From Candidatus Omnitrophota bacterium (lineage in GTDB: Bacteria > Omnitrophota > Gorgyraeia > Zapsychrales > Fredricksoniimonadaceae): DNA of 32,092 nt. The notes under the pieces are model-generated. The model searched no databases. It saw only the letters and a list, made by a program, of their open reading frames with translations, and was not told the DNA's origin. Position numbers and translations under genes: made by a program. Of this stretch, positions 6,981 to 15,815 are shown piece after piece. The stretch covers positions 267,364 through 299,455 of the forward strand of contig CAIOPG010000017.1 in NCBI GenBank assembly GCA_903860135.1. Reading direction: 5' to 3'. Each line of letters opens with the position of its first letter. The first letter of the stretch is position 1.

Positions 6981-8933
6981 CTATTTCTTCTCGATGAGCA
7001 CTTTCCAGTAAGTTCCGGCTTTTTCCTGCGACAGGATCTTGTGCCCTTCGGCGTTGACAGAGCCAGGGACATTCTCGATCGGCGCGCCCTCGTCGAGCCA
7101 CACTTCCAGCACATCACCAGCCTTAAGTTTGGCGAGCTCGACCTTGGTCTTCACAAAATTGAGCGGGCACAGCACCCCCCGCAAGTCCTTGACCACGACC
7201 GTGAACTCTTTGCCCGCCGAACATTCCCCCGCCCCGCGCCCTTCAAGTGAAAAGATCTTGTCCGCGCCCCAGTCAAAATAATAATTCTTATCCAACTCGA
7301 AGTCCGGCACATCCTGGCTGCGCTCAACGATCAGGCGCAGATCTTCGCGCCCGTCACCGTGCATATAGGCGCGAAAGGACGCATAATTACCTGATTTAAG
7401 AATATATCCCGTCAATAATTCCTTGACCACCCCCGGTACGGCCTTCGCCGGTATATCCCCAAGTGCTTGCGCCAATGCGGTGCCGGTGTCCTTGATCACC
7501 GCGCCGGTAAAGACAGTATATGCCGGGAGCATGTGCCCGTCCTTGCGCAGGGTCTTGCCGGCAAAGCCAAGGTCAGCGGCCTGATGATGGCCGCAAGAAT
7601 TCGGACAGCCTGAAATGTTCAGCTTCATGCCACCCACACGATCAAGGTCAAGTTTCGCCGTATCAAACGTCCGTAGCAAGGCCTTGGCGAGCGAACGTGA
7701 CAGGCATATCCCCAGCTGGCACGTCGATGCCCCGGCGCACGACAGTAAGGAACCGTACAATGCCGGCTTGAGCGCGGAGGGAAAATCAGCTTTCAGGATC
7801 TCGAAAAGCCCCCCAAGCGCCGGTGCCGGGATATTCCTTAAAAAGAAATTCTGATCTTTGGTCAGGCGCACATCCTCATTGCCGATAGACGATAAGAACG
7901 CCGCCAGCCGCCCTGTCGCGGCACAGCCCACAAAACCAAGCTCGACCGGAACAAGAACGGAAAAAAGTCCAGCCTGCGGCTGAGCTTTCACATAACGCTT
8001 TTGCCACACGGCCAAAGCCTGCGGATCAGCAGGAAAAACAGGGACATACCCCTGAGGCAAGGCACCCGTATTGGTCCCGGCGTTGATCTCGAGCGGGACG
8101 TACCCTGCTTCTTTAAGGACCGACAATTCTTCATGGAAATGCTTCCTGAAATCCGCCTCGCCGAGCGTATGCCACAGAAAACGCAGGCGCGCGGCATGTT
8201 TGTTCTGGCGGTTGCCGTATTTCCAAAAAACATTCCTCAGGGCCCTGGCCACCGGATAGACGTCGTCGGCATCAATAAAATCCAGCAGGAGATGACTGGC
8301 CTCGGGCTTGCCGCCCAGGCCGCCCGCCGCGTAAACCTTGAAACCCTTGCGGCCACCCTTAACCTGCGCCAGAAATCCCGCATCGGACAAACTGGCATAA
8401 CCCTTGTCCTGTGACGAACCGGAGAAAGAAACCTTGAACTTGCGCGGCAGATTCCAGGAATCGGGCTCAGCAATAAAGCGGTCCGTCAGCGCCACCGCAT
8501 ACGGCGTCACATCAAAGACTTCCTCCGGGTCAATGCCCGCGTCCACAGGAACAACGATATTCCTGACGGTATTCCCGCCGCCGCCGCGCGTTGACAGGCC
8601 GATCGCCTGCAAACGGCGCATCACTGTCACCAGATCATCAAGTTTCACATAATGGATCTGCATTTCCTGACGCGAGGTGATATGCAGATCCCCCACCCCG
8701 TATTGCCCCGCGATCGTCGCCACCCCTGCGAGCTGGGCTACGGCAATGGATCCCGCCGCGCACCGGAGGCGCACCATATACGTATCAGGTTCGCGCTGTT
8801 CATACACGCCAAAGGGGACGCGTTGCGCTTTAAGTTCCGCCGCCGGTAGCTGTCCGGCCTTAAACTGCGCGATCGACGCTTCGAGCTGGTCAATTTCATC
8901 GCCCAAATTGGACGGTAATTTATAGCGTAGCAT
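6981..8933 (-). CDS. sir: Siroheme [4Fe-4S] sulfite reductase fused to a C-terminal TusA domain
   Basis: 650 residues from ATG 8933. This start has GGAGG 7 nt upstream and overlaps the JAMM gene by 14 nt; a longer reading to 9005 would overlap by 86 nt and is less likely. The body is a nitrite/sulfite reductase with two ferredoxin-like half domains. The cluster ligands are C399/C405 (CAGASTC) and C443/C447 (SGCPNSCG), which bind the coupled 4Fe-4S and siroheme centre. It should reduce sulfite to sulfide with six electrons from ferredoxin; no flavoprotein partner gene is present. Residues from about 575 form a TusA/SirA-like domain (DLRGVLCPLNFVKTKVELAKLK...) with the single sulfur-carrying cysteine of the family. 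The usual CPxP motif reads CPLN. Sulfite specificity is inferred from the island. Confidence 0.92.
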   Translation of the reverse strand: MLRYKLPSNLGDEIDQLEASIAQFKAGQLPAAELKAQRVPFGVYEQREPDTYMVRLRCAAGSIAVAQLAGVATIAGQYGVGDLHITSRQEMQIHYVKLDDLVTVMRRLQAIGLSTRGGGGNTVRNIVVPVDAGIDPEEVFDVTPYAVALTDRFIAEPDSWNLPRKFKVSFSGSSQDKGYASLSDAGFLAQVKGGRKGFKVYAAGGLGGKPEASHLLLDFIDADDVYPVARALRNVFWKYGNRQNKHAARLRFLWHTLGEADFRKHFHEELSVLKEAGYVPLEINAGTNTGALPQGYVPVFPADPQALAVWQKRYVKAQPQAGLFSVLVPVELGFVGCAATGRLAAFLSSIGNEDVRLTKDQNFFLRNIPAPALGGLFEILKADFPSALKPALYGSLLSCAGASTCQLGICLSRSLAKALLRTFDTAKLDLDRVGGMKLNISGCPNSCGHHQAADLGFAGKTLRKDGHMLPAYTVFTGAVIKDTGTALAQALGDIPAKAVPGVVKELLTGYILKSGNYASFRAYMHGDGREDLRLIVERSQDVPDFELDKNYYFDWGADKIFSLEGRGAGECSAGKEFTVVVKDLRGVLCPLNFVKTKVELAKLKAGDVLEVWLDEGAPIENVPGSVNAEGHKILSQEKAGTYWKVLIEKK

Positions 8934-9324
8934 CCACAACCTCCAGATTTTCGATTGTAACTTGGCCGCCCTTGATCCAGAACGCCTTGACATCATTCTG
9001 GCCATCAGCCAGTGAAACGATCACATAAAGTTTATCCGGGTCAAAGGCCAGGCGTATATCTTCGACCGACGGGCGCGCCGGAGTGGCCGGATGGCTGTGA
9101 TAGACCGCATTGATCTCAAGCCCCTTGACGCGAGCCGCCTTGACCGCCGCAAACTGCTCTTGAGGATCAAATGAAAAATGCTCCGGGCTTTGATCCATAT
9201 TGGAAAGCGCATAGGCCAAGGTAAACACGCCGTCAGTCCCTGCCAGGTAACCGCAAGCTTCATGGGGCAATGCCCGCCGCGCATGGTCAATGATCTGCCC
9301 GTAGACATCGCGTCGGATCTTCAT
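8920..9324 (-). CDS. JAMM (JAB1/MPN) metalloprotease, Mec+/HcyD-like
   Basis: 134 residues from ATG 9324, which follows the moeB stop by one base and has GGGGGAG about 9 nt upstream. The complete zinc-protease motif is visible: E22 in HEACGYLAG, then H76-S-H78, S86 and D89 in YHSHPATPARPSVED, spaced as HxHx(10)D. Bacterial members (Mec+ of M. tuberculosis, HcyD of Wolinella) trim or cleave the C-terminus of ThiS-like sulfur-carrier proteins. Position between an E1-like enzyme and sulfite reductase fits that role in sulfur transfer to homocysteine or cysteine. No ThiS-like carrier gene is seen here, so the substrate is open. Confidence 0.88.
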   Translation of the reverse strand: MKIRRDVYGQIIDHARRALPHEACGYLAGTDGVFTLAYALSNMDQSPEHFSFDPQEQFAAVKAARVKGLEINAVYHSHPATPARPSVEDIRLAFDPDKLYVIVSLADGQNDVKAFWIKGGQVTIENLEVVDATL

Positions 9325-9325
9325 C

Positions 9326-10141
9326 CTAATGACTCCCCCTGGATTTAAGGTCACATACCGCCGGCGCCGCATCAACAAGTGTGGTGATCGACGGATGATC
9401 GCCGCACACCGCACAGTGCGGATCACGCCTGAAAGCAACCTGACGGAATTTCATATCCAGGGCATTGAAGATCAATATCCTGTTGGTCAAAAGCTCGCCT
9501 TTACCGATCAAGAAGCGCAGGACTTCTGCGGCCTGGATCGTACCCAGCATGCCAGCCACCGCCCCCAGGATGCCCGCTTGGGCACAGGTCGGCACCACGC
9601 CCGTCGGTGGCGGTGCTTTAAAAAGGCAGCGATAACAGGCCTGCCCCGGCACATGGGTCAACGTCTGGCCGTCAAAACGCAGGATACCTCCATGCGAAAA
9701 AGGCTTGCCACCCAGGACACACGCATCATTGATCAGGAATTTCGCGGCAAAATTATCCGTCCCGTCGACAATAAAATCATAATCCTTGATGATCCCCATG
9801 ATATTGGACGCATCCACACGGGTATGATAGGCAACAACCTTGACATCAGGATTAATAGCCGTTATTTTCTCTTGCGCCGAAACAACTTTCGGCCGGCCCA
9901 CATCCGCCGTGAAATGGATCACCTGCCGCTGGAGGTTTGACACGTCCACCGTGTCACCGTCAACAAGCCCGATGGTACCTACCCCGGCAGCCGCCAGATA
10001 CAATGCCACCGGCGCCCCTAGCCCGCCAGCGCCGATGATGAGCACCTTGCCGGACAGGATTTTCTCCTGCCCCTCAACGCCCACATCCCCCAGGATGATA
10101 TGCCGGCTGTAACGTTCGACCTGTTCTTCATTTAAAGGCAT
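9326..10141 (-). CDS. moeB: E1-like sulfur-carrier adenylyltransferase (MoeB/ThiF/HcyF family)
   Basis: 271 residues from ATG 10141, chosen because GGAGG lies 7 nt upstream; the in-frame ATG at 10147 would leave only one base. The Rossmann ATP site GAGGLG is at 37-42, the adenylation aspartate is in DGTDNF (126-131), and the E1-type cysteine C186 is in VVPTCAQAGI. Zinc ligands are C169/C172 (CYRC) and C243/C246 (CAVC). There is no rhodanese domain. The family activates the C-terminal glycine of ThiS, MoaD or HcyS carriers for sulfur loading. Flanking JAMM and sulfite reductase genes point to assimilation rather than molybdopterin or thiamine synthesis, but this is context-based. Confidence 0.9.
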   Translation of the reverse strand: MPLNEEQVERYSRHIILGDVGVEGQEKILSGKVLIIGAGGLGAPVALYLAAAGVGTIGLVDGDTVDVSNLQRQVIHFTADVGRPKVVSAQEKITAINPDVKVVAYHTRVDASNIMGIIKDYDFIVDGTDNFAAKFLINDACVLGGKPFSHGGILRFDGQTLTHVPGQACYRCLFKAPPPTGVVPTCAQAGILGAVAGMLGTIQAAEVLRFLIGKGELLTNRILIFNALDMKFRQVAFRRDPHCAVCGDHPSITTLVDAAPAVCDLKSRGSH

Positions 10142-10162
10142 CAACATACCTCCTGCGGCTGG

Positions 10163-11224
10163 TCAAATAACATATTCAGAATACGTCACATCTTTCAGGC
10201 TGACAAACACATGGTCTGACCTGACAAAACGCTCGGCGCCATACTCTTCCCGGGAGATCTCGGCATAGATCCTCTCGCCGGCATCGGTCTTTAAGTCCAC
10301 TTTGACCACAGGGCCCGCCTGGTTCACATACATGACAACGGCCGCGATCGCGGTTGCGCCCGAGGGGATGCGCGAGATCGCAAACTGATGCGGCCGGACA
10401 TAAACATTGGCGGCTCCGGCCTTGCCCGAAGAAAGCCCGGGGATCTCCAGGGCCGTATTGCCAAAATACGTCTTGCCATCATCGACGCGGCAGTGAAAAA
10501 GATTCACATTCCCCAGGAAGTTAAGCACAAACACATTCGCCGGGCCGTGATAAACCTCTTCGGGTGTCCCGACCTGCTCGATGCGGCCCTTGTTCATGAC
10601 CACAATGCGGTCAGCAACTTCGAGTGCCTCTTCCTGGTCATGGGTCACGAACAAAGTCGTGATCCGGAATTCATCATGGAAACGCCGCAACCAGTGGCGC
10701 AATTCTTTCCTGACCTGGGCATCGAGCGAACCGAACGGTTCATCGAGCAGCAATACCTTGGGCCGGACCGCCAACGCCCGCGCCAGGGCGATCCTCTGCC
10801 GCTGGCCGCCGGAAAGCTGTGCCGGAAAACGATCCGCCACCCACTCCAGCTGAACCAGTTTCAACAGCTCCATGACCCGGCCGCGGATCTCTTCCTTGCC
10901 GGGGCGCTGACGCTTTGGTTTCACGGTTAATCCGAAAGCGATATTATCAAAAACACTCATGTGGCGGAACAGGGCATAATGCTGGAATACAAACCCGACC
11001 CCGCGCTCACGCACTTTCTGGGTGGAGGCATCTTCCCCGGCAAATAAAACCTGGCCCTGGTCAAACGACTCTAGGCCGGCGACAATACGCAATAACGTTG
11101 TCTTGCCCGACCCCGAAGGCCCCAGCAGTGCCACCAGCTCTCCGGTTTCTACGTTGAGGCTGATGTCATCGAGCGCCCTGAATGCCCCGAAATCCTTGCG
11201 GATATTTTTGATCTCAATGCTCAT
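10163..11224 (-). CDS. cysA: Sulfate/thiosulfate ABC transporter ATPase CysA
   Basis: 353 residues, typical for CysA. The Walker A motif is GPSGSGKTT near residue 35, the Q-loop VFQHYALF, the signature [15 protein letters not shown], Walker [13 protein letters not shown] and the switch histidine in [12 protein letters not shown]. After about residue 240 there is a TOBE-like regulatory domain ([11 protein letters not shown]). The ATG has GGAG 8 nt upstream. It energises sulfate import on the inner face of the membrane with CysT and CysW, encoded immediately upstream in the same operon. The moeB gene follows after about 20 nt, so uptake and reduction genes are probably co-transcribed. Confidence 0.95.
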   Translation of the reverse strand: MSIEIKNIRKDFGAFRALDDISLNVETGELVALLGPSGSGKTTLLRIVAGLESFDQGQVLFAGEDASTQKVRERGVGFVFQHYALFRHMSVFDNIAFGLTVKPKRQRPGKEEIRGRVMELLKLVQLEWVADRFPAQLSGGQRQRIALARALAVRPKVLLLDEPFGSLDAQVRKELRHWLRRFHDEFRITTLFVTHDQEEALEVADRIVVMNKGRIEQVGTPEEVYHGPANVFVLNFLGNVNLFHCRVDDGKTYFGNTALEIPGLSSGKAGAANVYVRPHQFAISRIPSGATAIAAVVMYVNQAGPVVKVDLKTDAGERIYAEISREEYGAERFVRSDHVFVSLKDVTYSEYVI

Positions 11225-11251
11225 AGAAAAAACTCCTGCCGCTTTTCCCGG

Positions 11252-12070
11252 TCAACGCCCGGATCTAATAGCCGCTTCAACGAACGTCTTGGCGATCAAC
11301 GTCACGATCGCCAGCAACGCCAATACCGACGCCGCCGCAAAAGCGGCCGTGAACTGATATTCATTATACAAGATCTCGACGTGCAGGGGCAAGGTGTTGG
11401 TCAAGCCCCTGATATGCCCGGAAACAACCGATACCGCGCCAAATTCGCCCATGGCGCGCGCATTACACAAGATGATCCCGTACAGGATGCCCCAGCGGAT
11501 ATTGGGGATGGTCACCCGCCAAAATGTTTTCCAACCGCTGGCGCCCAGGGTCAACGCCGCCTCTTCTTCCTCACTGCCCTGGGCGCGCATCACGGGGATC
11601 AGCTCGCGCGCCACCATCGGAAACGTCACAAAGATCGTGGCCAGGATAATGGCGGGCGGAGCAAAAAGGATCTGGATATTATGCGCCGTCAGCCACGGGC
11701 CCATAACCCCCTGCGCCCCGAAGAAAAGCACAAAAACAAGCCCGGAGATCACCGGCGATACCGACAAGGGAAGGTCTATGAGTGACAAAAGGAAATCCCT
11801 GCCCTTGAAATCAAACTTGACGATTGCCCATGACGCCGCAACACCAAAAACAAGATTCAACGGTACCGCCACCAGCGCCGTGATCATGGTCATGCGCATC
11901 GCCGCCAACGCATCCGGATGACGCAAAGTTCCCAGATAGTAACCCCACCCTTTGGCAAAAGCATTATGGAAAACACAGGCCAGCGGCAGGACAAGAAAGA
12001 TACCTAGAAAAACCAGGGCCGTGGTGACCAGCATGATCCTGACAAAGCGCGGTTCCGTGCGTGTGCGCAT
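11252..12070 (-). CDS. cysW: Sulfate ABC transporter permease CysW
   Basis: 272 residues from ATG 12070, five bases after the cysT stop. The longer reading to 12109 would overlap cysT by 34 bases. About six hydrophobic segments are visible. The permease EAA loop EEAALTLGASGWKTFWRVTIPNI contacts CysA. The motif GEFGAVSVVSGHIRG is a CysW hallmark. It forms the membrane channel with CysT for sulfate or thiosulfate delivered by the binding protein. Confidence 0.94.
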   Translation of the reverse strand: MRTRTEPRFVRIMLVTTALVFLGIFLVLPLACVFHNAFAKGWGYYLGTLRHPDALAAMRMTMITALVAVPLNLVFGVAASWAIVKFDFKGRDFLLSLIDLPLSVSPVISGLVFVLFFGAQGVMGPWLTAHNIQILFAPPAIILATIFVTFPMVARELIPVMRAQGSEEEEAALTLGASGWKTFWRVTIPNIRWGILYGIILCNARAMGEFGAVSVVSGHIRGLTNTLPLHVEILYNEYQFTAAFAAASVLALLAIVTLIAKTFVEAAIRSGR

Positions 12071-12075
12071 ACAGG

Positions 12076-12912
12076 CTAGGCCTTTCCGAGTTTCTTGGAA
12101 ATATGCCACTGCAGGAAATTCCCCGACGCCAACAGCACAAAAGAGATCAACAGCATCCCCACCGCAATGGCTGTTGCGCCCGCGTAATCATACTGCTCAA
12201 GTTTGGTCATGATAAGGAGCGGCGCGATCTCGGTTTTCATGGGCATATTCCCGGCGATGAAGATCACCGAGCCATATTCACCGATGGCCCTGGCAAAAGC
12301 CAGCGTAAAACCTGTCAGCAGCGACGGAAAGATAACAGGGAAAACCACCTTGCGCAAGGTCTGCCAGCGGTTGGCCCCCAGAGATGCCGCCGCTTCCTCA
12401 AGCTGGGGATCCAGTTCTTCGAGCACTGGCTGGACCGTCCTGACCACAAAGGGCAAGCCGATGAACGTGAGGGCGATCGTGATCCCCAGCGGGCTAAATG
12501 CCCCCTTGATCCCGACGAGCGCCAGATAACGCCCCACCCATCCTGTCGGCGCGTAAAGCTCGGTCAGCGCGATGCCCGCCACCGCCGTCGGAAGGGCCAG
12601 CGGAAAATCCACCAGGGCATCCACGATCCTTTTCCCGGGAAAGGAATACCGCACCAGAACCCAGGCAACGACAAGCCCGAAAACAGCGTTGACCAGGGCG
12701 CTCACCAACGCCGTCCCGAAACTCAAACGATACGCCGCCAATGTCCGGGCCGATGTCACGACTTCCCAGAAACCGGACAGGCTCAGGGTGGCGGTCTTGA
12801 CAAAGAGCATGGACAGGGGGATCAAAACAATAAGGCTGAGATAAAAGACGGTGAATCCCAGGGACAGAGAAAAACCCGGCAATATACTCGGTTGCACAAA
12901 GCGTCTGGACAT
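12076..12912 (-). CDS. cysT: Sulfate ABC transporter permease CysT (CysU)
   Basis: 278 residues with six predicted membrane segments. The EAA loop reads LEEAAASLGANRWQTLRKVVFP, followed by ARAIGEYGSVIFIAGNMP, both typical of CysT/CysU. It begins eight bases after the binding-protein stop and ends five bases before cysW. The site upstream of the ATG is weak (AGAGCTGAT), consistent with translational coupling. It pairs with CysW in the inner membrane. Confidence 0.94.
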   Translation of the reverse strand: MSRRFVQPSILPGFSLSLGFTVFYLSLIVLIPLSMLFVKTATLSLSGFWEVVTSARTLAAYRLSFGTALVSALVNAVFGLVVAWVLVRYSFPGKRIVDALVDFPLALPTAVAGIALTELYAPTGWVGRYLALVGIKGAFSPLGITIALTFIGLPFVVRTVQPVLEELDPQLEEAAASLGANRWQTLRKVVFPVIFPSLLTGFTLAFARAIGEYGSVIFIAGNMPMKTEIAPLLIMTKLEQYDYAGATAIAVGMLLISFVLLASGNFLQWHISKKLGKA

Positions 12913-12919
12913 ATCAGCT

Positions 12920-13936
12920 CTAATTGGACTGTGTTATCTGATCAAAAATACCCTTGTCGGCAAAATGCGCCTCCTGGGCTTTCTTCCATCCGCCAAAAAC
13001 CGCATCAATCGTGATCAGGTTCAGCGACGGGAACTGTGCCGCGTATTTCTGCGCGACCGCCTCAAGGCGCGGGCGGTAATAATGCTGTGCCGCAATCTCC
13101 TGGCCTTCTTCCGTATATAAATATTCCAGGTACGCCTGCGCCACCTTGCGTGTCCCGTGACGGTCGACATTGCGGTCAACCAGCGCCACCGGCGGCTCCG
13201 CAAGGATACTCAACGAAGGCGTAACAATTTCATAATCCCCCTTGCCCAGCTGATCCACGACCAGGTAAGCCTCATTCTCCCAGGCGAGCAGGACATCGCC
13301 GATCTTGCGCTCGACGAACGTGGTCGTTGAGCCGCGCGCGCCTGTATCGAGCACCGGAACATTTTTAAAGAGCGCGGTTAGAAACTCCCTGGCTTGGCCT
13401 TCATCATTATTCCAATGTTTCAGCGCATACCCCCAGGCCGCCAGGTAATTCCAGCGCGCCCCGCCGGATGTCTTGGGGTTGGGCGTGATCACAGCAACGC
13501 CGGGCTTTACGAGGTCATCCCAATCCTTGATCCCCTTGGGATTCCCCTTGCGCACCAGAAAAACGATCGTCGATGTGTACGGCGTGCTGTTATGCGGCAG
13601 GCGCGACTGCCAGTTCCCGGGAAGCAGATCAGTCTTGGCCGCAATGACATCAATATCATACGCCAAGGCCAGGGTGACCACATCCGCCTGCAGGCCGTCG
13701 ATCACCGCGCGCCCCTGCTTGCCGCTGCCGCCATGCGACTGGTTTATTTCCAGCGCCGTGCCGGTCGTTTTAAACCAGTAATCAGCAAAGGACTTGTTGA
13801 ACGACTGGTACAGCTCACGGGTCGGATCATACGACACATTCAATAACGTCACCTTGGAAGCCGCCGCCACCGGCGCGGCCAAGGCCAACCCTGCGGCCAA
13901 AACAATAACAAGGTTATACAATTTTTTCAATAACAT
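12920..13936 (-). CDS. sbp: Sulfate-binding periplasmic protein (Sbp/CysP family)
   Basis: 338 residues. A Sec signal peptide is visible (MLLKKLYN, then a hydrophobic [14 protein letters not shown], with cleavage near VAAAS). The mature protein has family motifs [64 protein letters not shown] and [11 protein letters not shown], whose serines and backbone amides bind the dehydrated oxyanion. AAAGGGA precedes the ATG. It is the first gene of the minus-strand sulfur operon and has its own promoter with an overlapping palindrome. Sbp and CysP (thiosulfate) cannot be separated by eye. Confidence 0.94.
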   Translation of the reverse strand: MLLKKLYNLVIVLAAGLALAAPVAAASKVTLLNVSYDPTRELYQSFNKSFADYWFKTTGTALEINQSHGGSGKQGRAVIDGLQADVVTLALAYDIDVIAAKTDLLPGNWQSRLPHNSTPYTSTIVFLVRKGNPKGIKDWDDLVKPGVAVITPNPKTSGGARWNYLAAWGYALKHWNNDEGQAREFLTALFKNVPVLDTGARGSTTTFVERKIGDVLLAWENEAYLVVDQLGKGDYEIVTPSLSILAEPPVALVDRNVDRHGTRKVAQAYLEYLYTEEGQEIAAQHYYRPRLEAVAQKYAAQFPSLNLITIDAVFGGWKKAQEAHFADKGIFDQITQSN

Positions 13937-14003
13937 AACAATTCCCTTTCAATAAGCAGGCGAAACATGGTTTTGCGCGGAACACATTGGCATAATCTAT
14001 ACT

Positions 14004-14017
14004 TACTCGATAGAGTA
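14004..14017. promoter_or_regulatory. Palindromic operator candidate over the sulfate operon -10 box
   Basis: TACTCGATAGAGTA is a TACTC/GAGTA dyad around GATA, overlapping the -10 of the sulfate-uptake promoter. The size and AT-rich flanks are compatible with a dimeric repressor site such as an Rrf2/CymR-type sulfur regulator, but no regulator gene lies in the window, so the binder is unknown. Confidence 0.5.
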
Positions 14018-14041
14018 TATGCTAACGCTATTCATTGTCAA
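14014..14041 (-). promoter_or_regulatory. Promoter of the sulfate uptake/reduction operon
   Basis: Minus-strand TTGACA (14041-14036), 16-nt spacer, TATACT (14019-14014). The leader to the sbp ATG is about 70 nt. Confidence 0.75.
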
Positions 14042-14119
14042 GCAAATATTTTGATGGTTGTTGGGACAAACATATAATTCTTAGCCGTACAAATACTTAG
14101 GCATTGAAGAAATTTGCTC

Positions 14120-14148
14120 TTGACAAAAGTATACCTCCTGATGATAAT
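14120..14148 (+). promoter_or_regulatory. Promoter of cysHDN
   Basis: TTGACA (14120-14125), 17-nt spacer, GATAAT (14143-14148). Transcription would start near 14155, which excludes the upstream TTG at 14148 as the cysH start and supports ATG 14196. It is back-to-back with the sulfate operon promoter in a 259-bp divergent region that holds no gene. Confidence 0.7.
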
Positions 14149-14195
14149 TGCCAAATCTTGCCGGATCAGCTGGCGATCAACATGACACCACTTTT

Positions 14196-14930
14196 ATGAA
14201 CCAACATGATGTACTCACGCTTGCGGCCCTTGTTGAACCTCTTTCTGCTGAAGACGTTCTGACAAAAGCCATGGAATGGTTCGGCACAGCCGACATCGCG
14301 CTGGCGTCAAGCCTTGCCGCTGAAGATCAGGTGCTGACCGCTATGTTGCTGTCCCGGCACCCGCAAGCCAAGGTATTCACACTTGATACAGGACGCCTGC
14401 CCCAGGAATCCTATGATGTCATGGCCGCCAGCATGGCGCATTACAACCTTCACTATGACGTCCTCTGCCCTGATGGCGCCAAGATCGAAGCGCTGACCGC
14501 GCTCCACGGGCCCAATCTTTTCTATGCCAGCCGGGAGAACCGGAGCCTCTGCTGTCATATAAGGAAGGTTGAACCACTCAAGCGCAAGCTTGGGACGCTC
14601 AAGGCCTGGATCTGCGGCTTAAGGCGCAGCCAATCGGTCACACGCACGGATATTAAAAAACTGGAATGGGATGCGGCCAACGGCCTTGTGAAGATCAATC
14701 CGCTGGCGGACTGGACCGAAGCGCAGGTGTGGGACTATCTCCGCCGGCACAAGGTCCCTTATAACGCGCTCCACGACAAAGGCTACGCCTCCATCGGCTG
14801 TGCCCCGTGCACCCGCGCTGTCACCGCCGGTGAAGATATCCGCGCGGGCCGCTGGTGGTGGGAACAGCCACAACACAAGGAATGCGGACTTCATAACCGC
14901 CGCACCAACCCCGGCCACAAGGACACCTGA
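14196..14930 (+). CDS. cysH: Adenylylsulfate (APS) reductase, CysH family, iron-sulfur type
   Basis: 244 residues from ATG 14196. No strong Shine-Dalgarno is seen, and the longer TTG start would lie inside the promoter. This PAPS/APS reductase family member has the N-terminal nucleotide region (ALASSLAAEDQVLTAML) and FTLDTGRLPQESYD. Four cysteines, C119-C120 (SLCCHIRK) and C202/C205 (GCAPCTR), are the CC...CxxC set that binds a 4Fe-4S cluster in APS reductases. The catalytic cysteine is C230 in KECGLH. The product is sulfite and AMP, with thioredoxin or similar as reductant. First gene of the plus-strand cysHDN operon, with cysD starting three bases after its stop. The cysteine pattern agrees with the absence of a working APS kinase. 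Confidence 0.93.
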   Translation: MNQHDVLTLAALVEPLSAEDVLTKAMEWFGTADIALASSLAAEDQVLTAMLLSRHPQAKVFTLDTGRLPQESYDVMAASMAHYNLHYDVLCPDGAKIEALTALHGPNLFYASRENRSLCCHIRKVEPLKRKLGTLKAWICGLRRSQSVTRTDIKKLEWDAANGLVKINPLADWTEAQVWDYLRRHKVPYNALHDKGYASIGCAPCTRAVTAGEDIRAGRWWWEQPQHKECGLHNRRTNPGHKDT

Positions 14931-14933
14931 CCC

Positions 14934-15815
14934 ATGGACTCTTTGCAAAAACTCGAAGCCCACAGCGTCTACATCCTGCGCGAGGCCTACCGCAGTTTCA
15001 AAAGCCTGTGCATGCTCTGGTCGATCGGCAAGGACAGCACCGTGCTCCTGTGGCTGGCCCGCAAAGCTTTTTTCAGCCATGTCCCGATCCCTTTAGTCCA
15101 CATCGACACCCATTTCAAGATCCCGGAAATGATCACCTACCGCGACGCCCTCGCCCGCCAATGGCACCTGAACATGATCTACGGCGAGAACACAGCGGCC
15201 ATCGACGCCAAACAGACTTTTCCTGACGGGAATATTGAACGCCTCCAGTGCTGCAAGTTCCTCAAGAGCGAAGCCCTGCGCCACACACTCTCGGGCGAAT
15301 GGCCGCGTTACCGTTTGAATCACACCTCCGGCAATTACGAACCCGATACCAACCGCGAGCCCTACACCGGCGTCATCGTCGGGGTCCGGGCGGATGAGGA
15401 AGGCAGTCGTTCCAAGGAACGCTATTTCTCCCCGCGCGACAAATACAGCGAATGGAATATCGGCGACCAGCCGCCGGAGTTCTGGAACCAGTTCAAAACA
15501 GATTTCGCGCCCGGCACGCATGTGCGCATCCATCCCCTGCTCGACTGGACGGAGCTCAACATCTGGGAATACATCGAACGCGAAAAGATCCCGATGACGT
15601 CCTTGTATTACGACCAGGGCGACGGCCGACGCTACCGCTCGCTGGGCTGCTACCCGTGCACCACGCCGGTTGCTTCTACCGCGCGAACGCCGGCCGATAT
15701 CATCAAGGAATTAAAGACAGGTAAATTCGCCAACATTGCCGAACGCGCCGGACGCGCCCAGGACAAGGAAGATGCGGGCGGGCTTGAAACCCTGCGCCGG
15801 GAAGGATACATGTGA
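14934..15815 (+). CDS. cysD: Sulfate adenylyltransferase subunit 2 (CysD)
   Basis: 293 residues, close to the family norm of about 300. The PP-loop for ATP pyrophosphorylysis is [11 protein letters not shown] (usually SGGKDS), followed by [19 protein letters not shown]. Downstream, [20 protein letters not shown], the [14 protein letters not shown] segment, [19 protein letters not shown] and [11 protein letters not shown] are CysD hallmarks. With CysN it makes APS from sulfate and ATP in the cytoplasm. It follows cysH by three bases and overlaps cysN by one base (TGATG). Confidence 0.95.
   Translation: MDSLQKLEAHSVYILREAYRSFKSLCMLWSIGKDSTVLLWLARKAFFSHVPIPLVHIDTHFKIPEMITYRDALARQWHLNMIYGENTAAIDAKQTFPDGNIERLQCCKFLKSEALRHTLSGEWPRYRLNHTSGNYEPDTNREPYTGVIVGVRADEEGSRSKERYFSPRDKYSEWNIGDQPPEFWNQFKTDFAPGTHVRIHPLLDWTELNIWEYIEREKIPMTSLYYDQGDGRRYRSLGCYPCTTPVASTARTPADIIKELKTGKFANIAERAGRAQDKEDAGGLETLRREGYM

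Noticed and set aside
8934-9005. Longer N-terminus for sulfite reductase
   Set aside because: It would overlap the JAMM gene by 86 nt, while ATG 8933 has an ideal GGAGG site and begins at the family N-terminus.
12061-13014. Long plus-strand open frame of 317 codons opposite cysT
   Set aside because: Low-complexity, charged translation antisense to a clear permease gene in a GC-rich region; it is a shadow frame.
14148-14195. Longer cysH start at TTG 14148
   Set aside because: It overlaps the -10 box of a good promoter, so it would not be in the transcript; the extra residues match no family sequence.
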